A stretch of DNA of 64,000 nt from Flavisolibacter amylovorans (GTDB lineage Bacteria > Bacteroidota > Bacteroidia > Chitinophagales > Chitinophagaceae), in the NCBI RefSeq assembly GCF_039541815.1, contig NZ_BAABGY010000007.1:62001-126000 (forward strand). Direction: 5' to 3'. Numbering within the stretch: the stretch's first letter is position 1; each line of letters begins with the position of its first letter. The notes under the pieces are model-generated. The model ran no database searches. It was not told the origin of the DNA and saw nothing but the letters and a program-made list of their open reading frames with translations. The position numbers and the translations under genes are program-made. Positions 52,558 to 60,206 of the stretch are shown piece after piece.

Positions 52558-52998
52558 ATGAAGCCCCTTTTACTCCTTGTCGCCCTTGCCGTAGCCGGCG
52601 CCGCTCAGGCCCAGGTATCCGCCACGCCTGCAGCAGTCCCAGCCCACAAAGTTATCGGCATGGTGAAGGACAAAGCGGCTACCCTTGCCTATATAGTGCA
52701 GGCCGGGGATACAGTTTACCACTTGGGATATATTAACGAGCAATACGCCCACATTGCAGACGGCGGGACCCTGAGCTTTCGCAACACCGGGGGCGCCGTG
52801 GAGGCCCTTTATAACGTCCTTAGATCCATGTTTGCCAAGGTAGCGCCGCAGCCCCAGCGGGTTACCATTGGAGCCGAGGAAGTAACCGTTACCCCCGTTC
52901 GCGCCTCCTTGAATCAAGACCGTGTAATGGTAACGACTGCCGGCGGGGGATACTTCACCCTGACCGCAAAACAGCTTAACAAGCTATTCGGCAAATAG
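52558..52998 (+). CDS. secreted small protein
   Basis: 146 aa from the ATG at 52558 with a clear signal peptide (LLLLVALAVAGAAQAQ). The mature part contains YIVQAGDTVYHLGYINEQY and ends GGGYFTLTAKQLNKLFGK. An exported protein in a phage-like element could act in superinfection exclusion, but no family is recognised. A hairpin followed by T residues (about 52487-52520) lies just upstream. Confidence 0.55.
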   Translation: MKPLLLLVALAVAGAAQAQVSATPAAVPAHKVIGMVKDKAATLAYIVQAGDTVYHLGYINEQYAHIADGGTLSFRNTGGAVEALYNVLRSMFAKVAPQPQRVTIGAEEVTVTPVRASLNQDRVMVTTAGGGYFTLTAKQLNKLFGK

Positions 52999-53011
52999 GG
53001 GCTTTAGTACC

Positions 53012-53042
53012 CTTGGGCCTTCGGGGCAAAAGGTTATATTTG
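53012..53042 (+). promoter_or_regulatory. promoter of the RHH-gene operon, probably leaderless
   Basis: CTTG (53012-53015), exactly 19 nt, then a perfect TATATTTG (53035-53042). The ATG of the next gene is at 53048, where transcription should start, so the message probably has no leader and no ribosome-binding site. Confidence 0.7.
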
Positions 53043-53047
53043 CTTAT

Positions 53048-53239
53048 ATGCCTAACGAAGAAAAACCCAAAGGAGAGACCACCATTCAAAGAAAGTTTTA
53101 CCTCGATAAAGAAGTAGATCGAAAGCTAAAGGTCCTCATTGCTATTGAGGGCAAATCCGCGTCTGAATTTGCGAACGACACCTTTAGCAAGGCCATTAAA
53201 GCATACGAGGCCAAACACGGCCCTATTCCCATAAAGTAG
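53048..53239 (+). CDS. ribbon-helix-helix-like regulator
   Basis: 63 aa. The strand ETTIQRKFYLDKEVDRKLKVL followed by EGKSASEFANDTFSKAIKAYE has the length and spacing of Arc/CopG ribbon-helix-helix proteins (strand, helix, turn, helix). It is the only small classic DNA-binding regulator in this part of the element, so it may control the operon it heads or the repeat-covered promoter at 48.7 kb. Confidence 0.6.
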   Translation: MPNEEKPKGETTIQRKFYLDKEVDRKLKVLIAIEGKSASEFANDTFSKAIKAYEAKHGPIPIK

Positions 53240-53243
53240 CCCC

Positions 53244-53612
53244 ATGATAAGAACCAGGTCCGGCAGCCTAACCTTCACGCCGGCAGACGTTGCCGATCTG
53301 CGCACGGATCTAGCCGAACTAGAAGAGCGGGGCACCTCAGACGAAACCCTGCACTATTACCGGGAATGCCTAGCCGCTATAACCGCCGAACCTGAACGCC
53401 GGGCCGCTATGGTAGAACTATTGACCGCAAAGCGGGACGCCCTGCAGGCTGCCGTTAATACCTACCGGCTAGCCCATAAGCAAGTGCCCGAAGGGATGCT
53501 TTCAGCCGAGCAAAAGAAGGCCGGCCGGGAAATGGTGAGCGCCCTAAATGATGCGCGCCTATGGCTTGCCCTTGTCGAGGCTAATACCGGATACCAAAAT
53601 CCAACTATATGA
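53244..53612 (+). CDS. small helical unknown protein
   Basis: A 122-aa nearly all-helical, charged protein (DVADLRTDLAELEERG, LLTAKRDALQAAVNTYRLAHK). It starts 4 bp after the RHH gene and overlaps the next gene by ATGA, so the three genes form one operon. No family recognised. Confidence 0.55.
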   Translation: MIRTRSGSLTFTPADVADLRTDLAELEERGTSDETLHYYRECLAAITAEPERRAAMVELLTAKRDALQAAVNTYRLAHKQVPEGMLSAEQKKAGREMVSALNDARLWLALVEANTGYQNPTI

Positions 53613-53905
53613 GTACGATTCAGGAGCTTGTTAGCGAATTTGAGGCGTTTGCCTTGGCGGCTATACAAGAGTACGCGCCCGCCGCCCATGAGTCGCAGGC
53701 GCTGGGGACTTTTTCGCGCTTCGGGGCCAAGGTTGCGGCCCTCAATGAGAAGTTCGGAGAATATAACGACGCATTGATGCGCCGCGCCAACGAGATCCTT
53801 TCTCACCACCCTGGACTACGGGACGGGGATTTGACATTAAAGGATGCCCTGCAGCAAAAGGGCTACGAGTGTGCCGCCAAGTTCAGAAGCACCCACATTA
53901 GCTAA
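53609..53905 (+). CDS. small helical unknown protein
   Basis: 98 aa, translationally coupled to the gene before it. Helical: IQELVSEFEAFALAAIQEYAP, VAALNEKFGEYNDALMRRANEIL. No family recognised. Confidence 0.55.
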   Translation: MSTIQELVSEFEAFALAAIQEYAPAAHESQALGTFSRFGAKVAALNEKFGEYNDALMRRANEILSHHPGLRDGDLTLKDALQQKGYECAAKFRSTHIS

Positions 53906-53933
53906 CGTAACGTGCGCTACCGTGAATATCTAC

Positions 53934-54161
53934 ATGTTCAATAGCCTTACTTCCCCGGAAAAGCTCAAGATCTGGCTACAAAGTGCTGAGATAGGCCGGC
54001 GCTTGGGAGAGCGCGGGGAGGCTATCGTATGCCGGCAGATAGCGGGATTCTATGCCGAGTACGAGCGAGGCGGCAACGGGTGGAAGTATGCCCGCACCTT
54101 CACTAATCCGGACCTCCTAGCACCTTACCTAGATCAAATTGACATCGGCGAAGTATCGTAG
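53934..54161 (+). CDS. small unknown protein
   Basis: 75 aa from the ATG at 53934 (a GTG 12 bp earlier is possible). Contains EKLKIWLQSAEIGRRLGERGEAIVCRQIAGFYAEYERG and ends FTNPDLLAPYLDQIDIGEVS. A truncated copy of its end lies at 55411-55476, on the other side of the nuclease gene. It ends the RHH operon and is followed by a terminator. Confidence 0.6.
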   Translation: MFNSLTSPEKLKIWLQSAEIGRRLGERGEAIVCRQIAGFYAEYERGGNGWKYARTFTNPDLLAPYLDQIDIGEVS

Positions 54162-54183
54162 TCATTTAGCGGTACAAATAAGA

Positions 54184-54205
54184 AAGCCCCAGTTAAGGGG
54201 CTTAA
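54184..54205. terminator. terminator between convergent genes
   Basis: AAGCCCC (54184-54190) / GGGGCTT (54197-54203) stem with a 6-nt loop. It can serve the RHH operon and the convergent nuclease gene. Confidence 0.6.
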
Positions 54206-54222
54206 TCGTTTATCAGACTCAG

Positions 54223-55299
54223 TTACGCAGTTGTCTTAGTGCCGGCCATTTCATGCTGTTCGACCGTTTTGAGCAGCCGGGGTGCATGTTCAAACAAAGT
54301 CGTGATCTCATCCAATTCTATTTTTTCCTCCTTCTCAGTATCAAAGAACGTAACCTGCTTTTTCTTCCCGTTGAAGTGAAGGCGGCAGATCGGCTTTCGG
54401 TTGTTATCATCCAGAAGGATTGCGCAGTACGATTGTGCATCCCTCATACAAACCCTAGAAGCTTTGACCTTCGCGGAAACGATTGCCCTAACAATATTGA
54501 AACCTTCCAGCTCCTCGGCTGTTGTTACAACCTTTGATTCTTCTGTGGGGGCAGCCTCCTCTTTCTCTTGCTGGTAGACCTTTTCCTCCTCTGTAGAGAG
54601 TGCAGTCTTCAGGCGGTCATTGATTGTATCATTAATGTACTGGCTAAAAGACTTTTTGACGAGGCCCCTGAACTGATCAAGCACCTTCGAGGTGACCATC
54701 GACGGGTAAACGGTCTTAGCAAACAACCGGGTAAAGTCGTCCGAGGGTTCTCCTAACTCCTTATGAATCAAGTTGCGCAGCTCTGACATATACTTTAGCT
54801 CGCTTGCAGTATTAATGATGCTGTCAATGTTGAAATTCGACTTGGAGAACTCCTTGAGCTTCTCGATCTGAACATCCTTCATTTCATCAATACGAAACTC
54901 AAAGAAGGGCTTTTCGTCCATCTTGTTCGCCTCAACCAGATCGGTATAGAAGCGGTAATTGATACCATTTGTTAGGATGCCGAATTTGGCCTTCGTAGTA
55001 TGGAAGTAACGGAATAGCTGGCTGTTGTGCGGGTTTAGGTCAAAGGACCAGTGCTTACACTCAACGAGCATAATAGGGTGGCCGTCCTTGATGATAGCGT
55101 AATCAACTTTCTCTCCTTTCTTAATGCCGATATCAGCAACGAACTCGGGAACAACTTCAAGCGGGTTAAATACATCGTACCCCATCGCCTGAATAAACGG
55201 CATTATAAAGGCGTTTTTTGTAGCCTCCTCAGTCTGTATTTGGTCTTTTAGCTTGGCAACCCGTTCGGAAAGAACCTTGATGTGGTCTTTGAAGTCCAT
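54223..55299 (-). CDS. solo HsdR N-terminal-type PD-(D/E)XK nuclease
   Basis: 358 aa from the ATG at 55299. Residues 15-120 match the HSDR_N_2 domain: TEEATKNAFIMPFIQAMGYDVFNP (Glu on the first helix), GEKVDYAIIKDGHPIMLVECKHW (Asp, then ExK), and KFGILTNGINYRFYTD. Type I restriction R subunits continue with a helicase; here a charged helical middle and a C-terminal domain replace it, and no HsdM or HsdS is near. Solo proteins of this kind are frequent in prophages and islands and are suspected of defence roles. Composition is more AT-rich than the genes to its left. Confidence 0.75.
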   Translation of the reverse strand: MDFKDHIKVLSERVAKLKDQIQTEEATKNAFIMPFIQAMGYDVFNPLEVVPEFVADIGIKKGEKVDYAIIKDGHPIMLVECKHWSFDLNPHNSQLFRYFHTTKAKFGILTNGINYRFYTDLVEANKMDEKPFFEFRIDEMKDVQIEKLKEFSKSNFNIDSIINTASELKYMSELRNLIHKELGEPSDDFTRLFAKTVYPSMVTSKVLDQFRGLVKKSFSQYINDTINDRLKTALSTEEEKVYQQEKEEAAPTEESKVVTTAEELEGFNIVRAIVSAKVKASRVCMRDAQSYCAILLDDNNRKPICRLHFNGKKKQVTFFDTEKEEKIELDEITTLFEHAPRLLKTVEQHEMAGTKTTA

Positions 55300-55410
55300 A
55301 AGTAGTAGTTTTAGTTTTACCAAATCTAACGAAAAGGCAATACATCTACATCTACTTCGGCAGGGCCTAGGATGAACAAATAGGGGGCGCTTGGGGCGTG
55401 GGATGATCAA

Positions 55411-55476
55411 TGCTTCACCAACCCGGACCTTCTGGCGCCCTACCTGGAAGGCATAAACATTGCCGGCATCGTGTAG
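55411..55476 (+). pseudogene. 3' fragment of a second copy of the 53934 gene
   Basis: Reads FTNPDLLAPYLEGINIAGIV then stop, against FTNPDLLAPYLDQIDIGEVS then stop at the end of the gene at 53934-54161. Only these last 22 codons remain. Together the two copies flank the nuclease gene, which suggests insertion with a partial duplication, or loss of the body of a tandem paralogue. Confidence 0.75.
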
Positions 55477-55483
55477 CGAACAC

Positions 55484-55684
55484 CTAGTACCGCTCGATGG
55501 TTACCCGCGCCACGGGGGTCGAGCCCGGGATTGCTTTTTTTACCGACTCGGCAAAGTCCTGACCCCTTCTGTTAACGAAGCGATACACGCTAGCATTCAA
55601 GCCCAAGACGACGTGCACCAGCGGCCAATAATTGCTTTCACTTTCCTCGAAGTACGAGGCCTTCACTCTTATTCTTAAAGTCAT
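55484..55684 (-). CDS. small unknown protein
   Basis: 66 aa from the ATG at 55684. A strand-rich start (MTLRIRVKASYFEESESN) leads to VVLGLNASVYRFVNRRGQDFAESVKKAIPG and a last strand VARVTIERY. No family recognised. Short, so only moderate support. Confidence 0.4.
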   Translation of the reverse strand: MTLRIRVKASYFEESESNYWPLVHVVLGLNASVYRFVNRRGQDFAESVKKAIPGSTPVARVTIERY

Positions 55685-55890
55685 ATTGCGAAGGTAGACA
55701 GCCGAAAATTGGCAAAGGCTTTCGGGTACCCGTATAATTTTCAATAAAACTCCGGGTTGCTTGCAACACCTGCCGGCTTTTAGTATACTTGCAGCGCAAA
55801 GCAAAAGGGAGTCCTTTTTGTCATGCAGTTAGTTTTGGTTACGAGCTCCTGTGTCTACGGGGGCTTTTTGTTTCTATGAACTCCCCTAGA

Positions 55891-56043
55891 TCATAGGACT
55901 TTTAGGACCGCTTCCTGCGCTTTAGGGGTAAGGAGGCGGTAAGCCATTTGGGCGATTATAGTGTGCCCTTCCCGGCCCCAAGCGAAGGCGCGACCGGCAA
56001 AAAGGGTGCAGAAAATGATGAGGAGAAGGGAGGTTTTTTTCAT
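55891..56043 (-). pseudogene. truncated S1/P1-type nuclease, N-terminal fragment
   Basis: 50 aa: a signal peptide (LLLIIFCTLFAGRAFA) then WGREGHTIIAQMAYRLLTPKAQEAV. In S1/P1 nucleases the mature protein starts with a Trp that binds zinc through its free amino end, followed by G..GH; this matches exactly. The family has about 260 residues, so more than 80 percent is missing after a stop codon and no continuation is seen in the next bases. It is a broken cargo gene, or a fragment with an unknown new use. Confidence 0.75.
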
Positions 56044-56238
56044 TGATTTTGAGTCTGATTTGCCAACGATATATCTTAGAGCTAACTGGAGTTTTTGTAC
56101 CTGATGCAGATAGCGCAGAGGTGTTGGTGATATCAAAAAATTATCATAGCGCTATCATTCTAGTATGATTATTGCCTATACTTGCATATCTAGGATTCTC
56201 TTGACTAAGTAGAAATGCCTAGCAAACCGATCTAAATT

Positions 56239-56646
56239 ATGGTAGCTTTTCAAGAAAAAGTAGCAACCTTCCACCATGAGGCTGAAGCAACTACCAATGT
56301 TATTAACAGGGGGTCAGATGAACATCTAGACTTTATTATTTCTATAAAGCCTAAGATCCAATCTTTGACTGCTAATCTCAATAATTTTCTGCTTGAAATT
56401 ATTCCGCTTAGCAACACAAGCCCTTTAGAGGACATACAGAGCGGAATGCTTGATCTGAAAGATATCTACCGTCAGCTTCTCCAATTGATTGCTCGGATGC
56501 ACGACTGCGGCCTCTACAATGACATTAAAGCAACGGCGCGAGCATTAACTCACGGCACAGAAAATCTGCGGGAATTCATCTACGATCTCGAGCACTACCG
56601 GATTCATCCAGACGCGGAGCTTGAGGAGCTTTTAGCGGGTAAATAG
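56239..56646 (+). CDS. unknown helical protein, first gene of an AT-rich pair
   Basis: 135 aa, all helical (FQEKVATFHHEAEATTNVI, LDFIISIKPKIQSLTANLNNFLLEII). No family recognised. It lies 7 bp before a RelE-like gene on the same strand and shares its AT-rich composition. If the pair is a toxin-antitoxin module, this would be the antitoxin, but it shows no DNA-binding motif. Confidence 0.5.
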   Translation: MVAFQEKVATFHHEAEATTNVINRGSDEHLDFIISIKPKIQSLTANLNNFLLEIIPLSNTSPLEDIQSGMLDLKDIYRQLLQLIARMHDCGLYNDIKATARALTHGTENLREFIYDLEHYRIHPDAELEELLAGK

Positions 56647-56653
56647 GTGTCCG

Positions 56654-57076
56654 GTGAATTTTGTTTCTACATCTACATTTCGCAACGCCATACAAGGCCT
56701 TTGCAAAAGGCCAGCGTATCTCTATGATTCGTGCCTTAAAGACATTTGCTCCGAACTCAATGAAAAGAGTATTGAGGACATCTTCGGAATGAACTATCGC
56801 CTTGGCGGAGGCGGCGCAGTTGCGCTTATCAAAATACGAGTGCAGAACTCAAAGCAGAACCTTAGCGGCGCTGATGGGTTTCGGCTGATTGTTCGGTGTG
56901 ATACTGCTGCAAACGAAGTTGCTCTACTCCACATGTATCCTAAGCGCGGAAAGTTGGGAATGCTAGACATGCCGTCCGGTGAAGCTAAGCGCTTAGTCAA
57001 AGAGTATATGTCCGAGAAGGCTGCTGGCAAACTTGTCAAGCACAATTTTGCTCAAGAACTCGCTGAGCTTGTGTAA
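56654..57076 (+). CDS. RelE/HigB-like protein, second gene of an AT-rich pair
   Basis: 140 aa from a GTG at 56654. Its core, ALIKIRVQNSKQNLSGADGFRLIVRCDTAANEVALLHMYPKRGKLG, follows the strand order of RelE-superfamily toxins (K.R....G.GFR.I....D....V.LL..YPK). Longer than a standard RelE (90-110 aa) by an N-terminal helix. A ribosome-dependent mRNase or a non-toxic relative are both possible. Stop at 57076 is followed by 90 bp with no visible gene. Confidence 0.45.
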   Translation: MNFVSTSTFRNAIQGLCKRPAYLYDSCLKDICSELNEKSIEDIFGMNYRLGGGGAVALIKIRVQNSKQNLSGADGFRLIVRCDTAANEVALLHMYPKRGKLGMLDMPSGEAKRLVKEYMSEKAAGKLVKHNFAQELAELV

Positions 57077-57169
57077 CTTAAGTTTAGATTTATTCAAAGT
57101 TATAGACTAGACTACTAAGATATCTGGGCGGCCAGGCAAACTAAGGCGGTGTTACTCTAGATTTGCTTA

Positions 57170-57556
57170 ATGCCTTCCTTTCGCATTAGCGTATTTTCTC
57201 ACACCGGCCCTAAAGAGGCCTCTGTACGCATCGGCAGGACCAAGATGCTGCCCTCCTGGGAGGTGGACTTCGGTAACGGGTATTGCTACCTGCTCGTGCA
57301 CTTCAGGGGCAAATGGGGCGCCTTAGAAGGGGAAGGATACAGCACACCCACCCGGGGCGTCGTATCTAAGCTGGCGGCTGCTATAATGACCTACCAAGCT
57401 TCTGAGACAGATATCTACCAGCGCCTTGTGAGGGCCGAAGACAAGCGGATCTCCTGGACCGTTCCCCACCCGATCAACAGGGACCGGAAGAACCCGCCAA
57501 GGCCTGAGATTCACGATCCCGTCATTGTAGGTGCGGTTTTGACTCAGCGCCCATAA
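57170..57556 (+). CDS. small unknown protein
   Basis: 128 aa. A strand-rich first half (FRISVFSHTGPKEASVRIGR, WEVDFGNGYCYLLVHFRGKWG) is followed by a helix and a basic Pro-rich end (NRDRKNPPRPEIHD). No family recognised. GC content is closer to the element core than that of the AT-rich pair upstream. Confidence 0.5.
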   Translation: MPSFRISVFSHTGPKEASVRIGRTKMLPSWEVDFGNGYCYLLVHFRGKWGALEGEGYSTPTRGVVSKLAAAIMTYQASETDIYQRLVRAEDKRISWTVPHPINRDRKNPPRPEIHDPVIVGAVLTQRP

Positions 57557-57666
57557 AAAAGAAGCCCAAGCAAAAAACGGTGCTCGGGCCCGATTGACCT
57601 ACAGGTCGTTTTAAGGATCTTTTGAACATTCAGTATAGCTCGGAAGCGTTGCGCCCGGTCAATATT

Positions 57667-58029
57667 TTATAAAGTGAAAAAGGATAGAAGTGCCCAAGGC
57701 CATTCAACACAGCCGTTGTTTTTCGCTAGGTCTTTGTCGCGTTCTTGCATTTTTGCCCTTGCGACGGCATAGACAACGATGGCGTCTTGGGAGTAGCCAT
57801 GTTCGTAGAACCTTCGTACACCCCTCTTCCAATAATACTCCATTAAACCAAGCGCATGTGGCGTCTCAATGTAATAAAAATAGGCTGGGAATTCAAATCG
57901 CAATCGGGTTGTTTCTTCGTCGATATAAGCTGCGTCTATACATGCTACATAGGTATCGGGAATATCTCCCAAAATTGCATCGATCTCGGCTTTTAAGTAC
58001 AGCACTGATTTGTTGTTATCATTTATCAT
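57667..58029 (-). CDS. small unknown protein
   Basis: 120 aa. Alternates charged and aromatic segments: TTRLRFEFPAYFYYIETPHALGLMEYYWKRGVRRFYEHGYS, with a last helix AIVVYAVARAKMQERDKDLAK. No family recognised. Its start MINDNNKSVLYLKAEI is the only ATG that keeps the full frame. Confidence 0.5.
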   Translation of the reverse strand: MINDNNKSVLYLKAEIDAILGDIPDTYVACIDAAYIDEETTRLRFEFPAYFYYIETPHALGLMEYYWKRGVRRFYEHGYSQDAIVVYAVARAKMQERDKDLAKNNGCVEWPWALLSFFTL

Positions 58030-58345
58030 AAGACGCTTTTAAAGCTTTAGAAGACTGCGGGCAAGACTGGCAACGATAGAGCGGGCCATGCGACTACTTT
58101 GAAAGCAACAAGTTGCGTCAGGTACGCGCGACGGTAATCATAGCAGCCCTTCCGAAAATTAAGAAACCAAGGATGAAATATTTCAACTAATTGGTTTTGA
58201 CGTCGCCAGCGCCATCTACAATTTCAGCTGTAAAACGCGGTTACAACGAACTATGTAATCTAGCCTGCTTTGGAATAACGGCCGGTGCTTTATTCTAAAA
58301 CCCTCACCCGCCTTAAAGGAAATCGTGGTTCTAATCCCATAAGGG
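58030..58345. other. non-coding stretch in the element
   Basis: I find no supported gene. Near its right end GGTTCTAATCCC resembles a tRNA T-loop, like the motifs at 58.9-59.35 kb, but no complete tRNA folds around it. Confidence 0.5.
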
Positions 58346-58846
58346 CTAGGAGCGGGAGTCTTTGGTATCTCGGAGTCGGGCGAGATCCTCTTTTAACTTC
58401 GCTTTCAGCCGCATTATGTTGGGATGATCCTTTAGGTCATCGGGCACCCGTCGCACCTGAGAAACCGCGCTTGCTGCCCGCTTAGAATGTTCAAGCAGCC
58501 GGGTTACGATCTTTTCATAATCGTGGTATTGGGTAGGCTTTAGGAAATACAGGTCCTTACCATCAAACCCTACCCCCGGCTCCGAGGTGGACAGGAGGCT
58601 GACCGGGATGCGGCTAAACTTGGGCTCCGCCTTCAGGAGCTGCAGCGCCTCCAATCCGTTCATTAGGGGAAGGTTGATATCCAGGATGATGAGGGTAGGG
58701 AGGAACTCGTCGAGATGCAGCTGGTGGAATAGCTCCACGGGATTATTGAATACGTGGATTTCGTAGCCGTGACCGGCGAAAGCCTCCGCGACGATCTCTG
58801 CGTCGTCCCTATCATCTTCCACATAGTAGATTTTAGTACCGGCCAT
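58346..58846 (-). CDS. stand-alone CheY-like receiver protein
   Basis: A 166-aa single receiver domain: YYVEDDRDDAEIV (acidic pocket), phospho-acceptor Asp in LIILDINLPLMNGLEAL, Ser/Thr in VSLLSTSEP and Lys in YFLKPTQ. A basic helical tail follows (MRLKAKLKEDLARLRDTK). There is no output domain and no kinase nearby, so it would be phosphorylated by a host kinase. Such a gene is unusual cargo for a phage-like element. Confidence 0.85.
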   Translation of the reverse strand: MAGTKIYYVEDDRDDAEIVAEAFAGHGYEIHVFNNPVELFHQLHLDEFLPTLIILDINLPLMNGLEALQLLKAEPKFSRIPVSLLSTSEPGVGFDGKDLYFLKPTQYHDYEKIVTRLLEHSKRAASAVSQVRRVPDDLKDHPNIMRLKAKLKEDLARLRDTKDSRS

Positions 58847-59632
58847 AGTTGCTATTTATCTAATGTGTAGGACAATCTAGGGCAATTTCTCCAAAAGGAT
58901 AAACGGTTTGCGAAAAAACAATATAGCCGTTCAGCGAGGGCCTTTCAGTTAGACTCCGGGCTAGGGCACAAGTCGCCCCGGTCGGTGTTCCAATCCCGCA
59001 GGTGTTCTAACCTGTGTCCAAACAGGTCTTTCCAAACTCTTTCTACCTTAGCACCGCTGCTGTTGCGTGTCCGGCCGGGCTGATCCCCTGGAACCACCAG
59101 GCTGCGTAATGGGGTAGCCCGGACTAGAGCCGGGCTTTTTTGTGCCCCCTCGGCAGGATCACAGGTTTGAATCCTTCCCGGATTCAGGTTCGAATCCAAG
59201 TGTCATTCGAACCGGCGACCCGATAAAGTACAAGTATGGATTCGAACGGCCGCGCCTAGCGAGGCTTTGTCCGGGGGCTAGAGTTTCACCCTCGAACCTC
59301 CGGAGCCGCAGGATCATAGGTTTGAATCCGGGCAGGATTAATAGGCTGTTACGATTGCGAGGTTCTAAACGGAACAATATCGAAGGGCGGGACACTGTAC
59401 GGGTATGCAAGCTTATACCACCGCTCCAAAAAAAGTTATTGGGAACTCCACACAAATGAGCCAGCCACCACACCTAAAGGGCATGCCTAAAAGGGCGGCG
59501 CCCCCGCTATGAAGATGTATAATAGAATTGTGTGTTTTCTTTCTGATTCCGAGCGCAGAGAAATGCTCATTTTGTGTATCGAACTACTACTCCATCACCT
59601 GTCCCACTAGTGACGGCAGATGGCTTAAACCG
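58847..59632. other. gene-poor stretch with many tRNA T-loop-like motifs
   Basis: No supported gene. TTCGAAT/TTTGAAT-type T-loop motifs occur on both strands (for example near 58986, 59164, 59187, 59205, 59238, 59292 and 59319), mostly with GG before or CC after, but the flanking stems pair poorly and no whole tRNA is found. A 22-bp near-repeat, GCAGGATCACAGGTTTGAAT plus two bases, lies at 59153-59174 and 59308-59329 with one mismatch. Likely a decayed tRNA cluster. An open frame across 59142-59459 is judged spurious. Confidence 0.55.
59116..59141 (+). terminator. intrinsic terminator in the T-loop-rich stretch
   Basis: AGCCCGG / CCGGGCT stem with a 7-nt loop and a following run of T. No gene ends before it on this strand, so it may end a small RNA or a former tRNA transcript. 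Confidence 0.7.
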
Positions 59633-59857
59633 CTACGGGACCAATACCGGCACCGCCTGCCCCTCCTTGCCCTCCTGGACTGTAGTGCCGCCGTAATCAA
59701 TCGAGGTTAATGGCCGATTAGGTGCTGGGAATGAACTACAGAGCAGGCGCCAATATTCGGGAGCAAGAAACGCCGACTCCGGGGTGCGCCCGGTTGTTCT
59801 TTCGCTGTCTGAGATCGCTTTTTCTAGGGTAGCGGTAACCTCGTTTAATTCAAGCAT
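59633..59857 (-). CDS. small unknown protein
   Basis: 74 aa from the ATG at 59857; earlier in-frame starts exist. Contains EVTATLEKAISDSERTTGRTPESAFLAPEYWRLLCSSF and then a strand TSIDYGGTTVQ. The shape (helix, then Y.G..V) occurs in small phage proteins, but I cannot name a family. Confidence 0.4.
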   Translation of the reverse strand: MLELNEVTATLEKAISDSERTTGRTPESAFLAPEYWRLLCSSFPAPNRPLTSIDYGGTTVQEGKEGQAVPVLVP

Positions 59858-60030
59858 CCCCAAAGCTACCAAAGCCCTTTTTCTTTTCGGGCTCCGGGTG
59901 GTGCTATAATTCCAGCGAGGCAGCGCGGTACCCATTCTAAAATAGTGCGGAATAGAATAAGCAAGAGGGGGGTGATCAACCCGCAAAGGGTTTTCGCAGA
60001 TGTACGCGCGCGCGCAAGGGGCCGCCGAAA

Positions 60031-60085
60031 CTAGTAACAGATAGTAACACCCGTTACTATTGTTACCAATGTTACTAACGTTCCT
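60031..60085 (+). repeat. GTAAC/GTTAC repeat cluster, right end
   Basis: AGTAACA, TAGTAACACC, CGTTAC, GTTACCAATGTT and GTTCCTA follow in the same order as at 39914-39970 between the replication genes. It lies about 40 bp before the right 24-bp repeat. It may bind the replication protein, or take part in excision. Confidence 0.65.
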
Positions 60086-60123
60086 AGAGCGGTAGAAAAG
60101 GGAGCAACCGAGGGGCTTTTTTT

Positions 60124-60147
60124 AAAAGGGGTAACGATTCGGGTAAC
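60124..60147 (+). repeat. 24-bp direct repeat, right end (possible integrase arm site)
   Basis: Identical to 36801-36824 and in the same orientation. It is 60 bp inside the right att core. Confidence 0.8.
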
Positions 60148-60160
60148 GGCTAACAAAGAG

Positions 60161-60194
60161 AAAACCCCTAAAGTATTGATACTTAAGGGGTTTT
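60161..60194 (-). terminator. element-encoded terminator serving tRNA-Lys
   Basis: AAAACCCCTNAAGTAT / ATACTTNAGGGGTTTT stem. On the minus strand it lies 13 bp beyond the tRNA-Lys 3' end, replacing the original terminator that is now at 36643-36670. Confidence 0.75.
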
Positions 60195-60206
60195 GACTGT
60201 TTGTCT

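Noticed and set aside
59142..59459. 105-codon open frame on the plus strand
   Set aside because: It runs through the T-loop-rich stretch, its protein has an Arg/Pro-rich composition typical of chance frames over tRNA-like DNA, and it has no promoter or ribosome-binding site that I can see.
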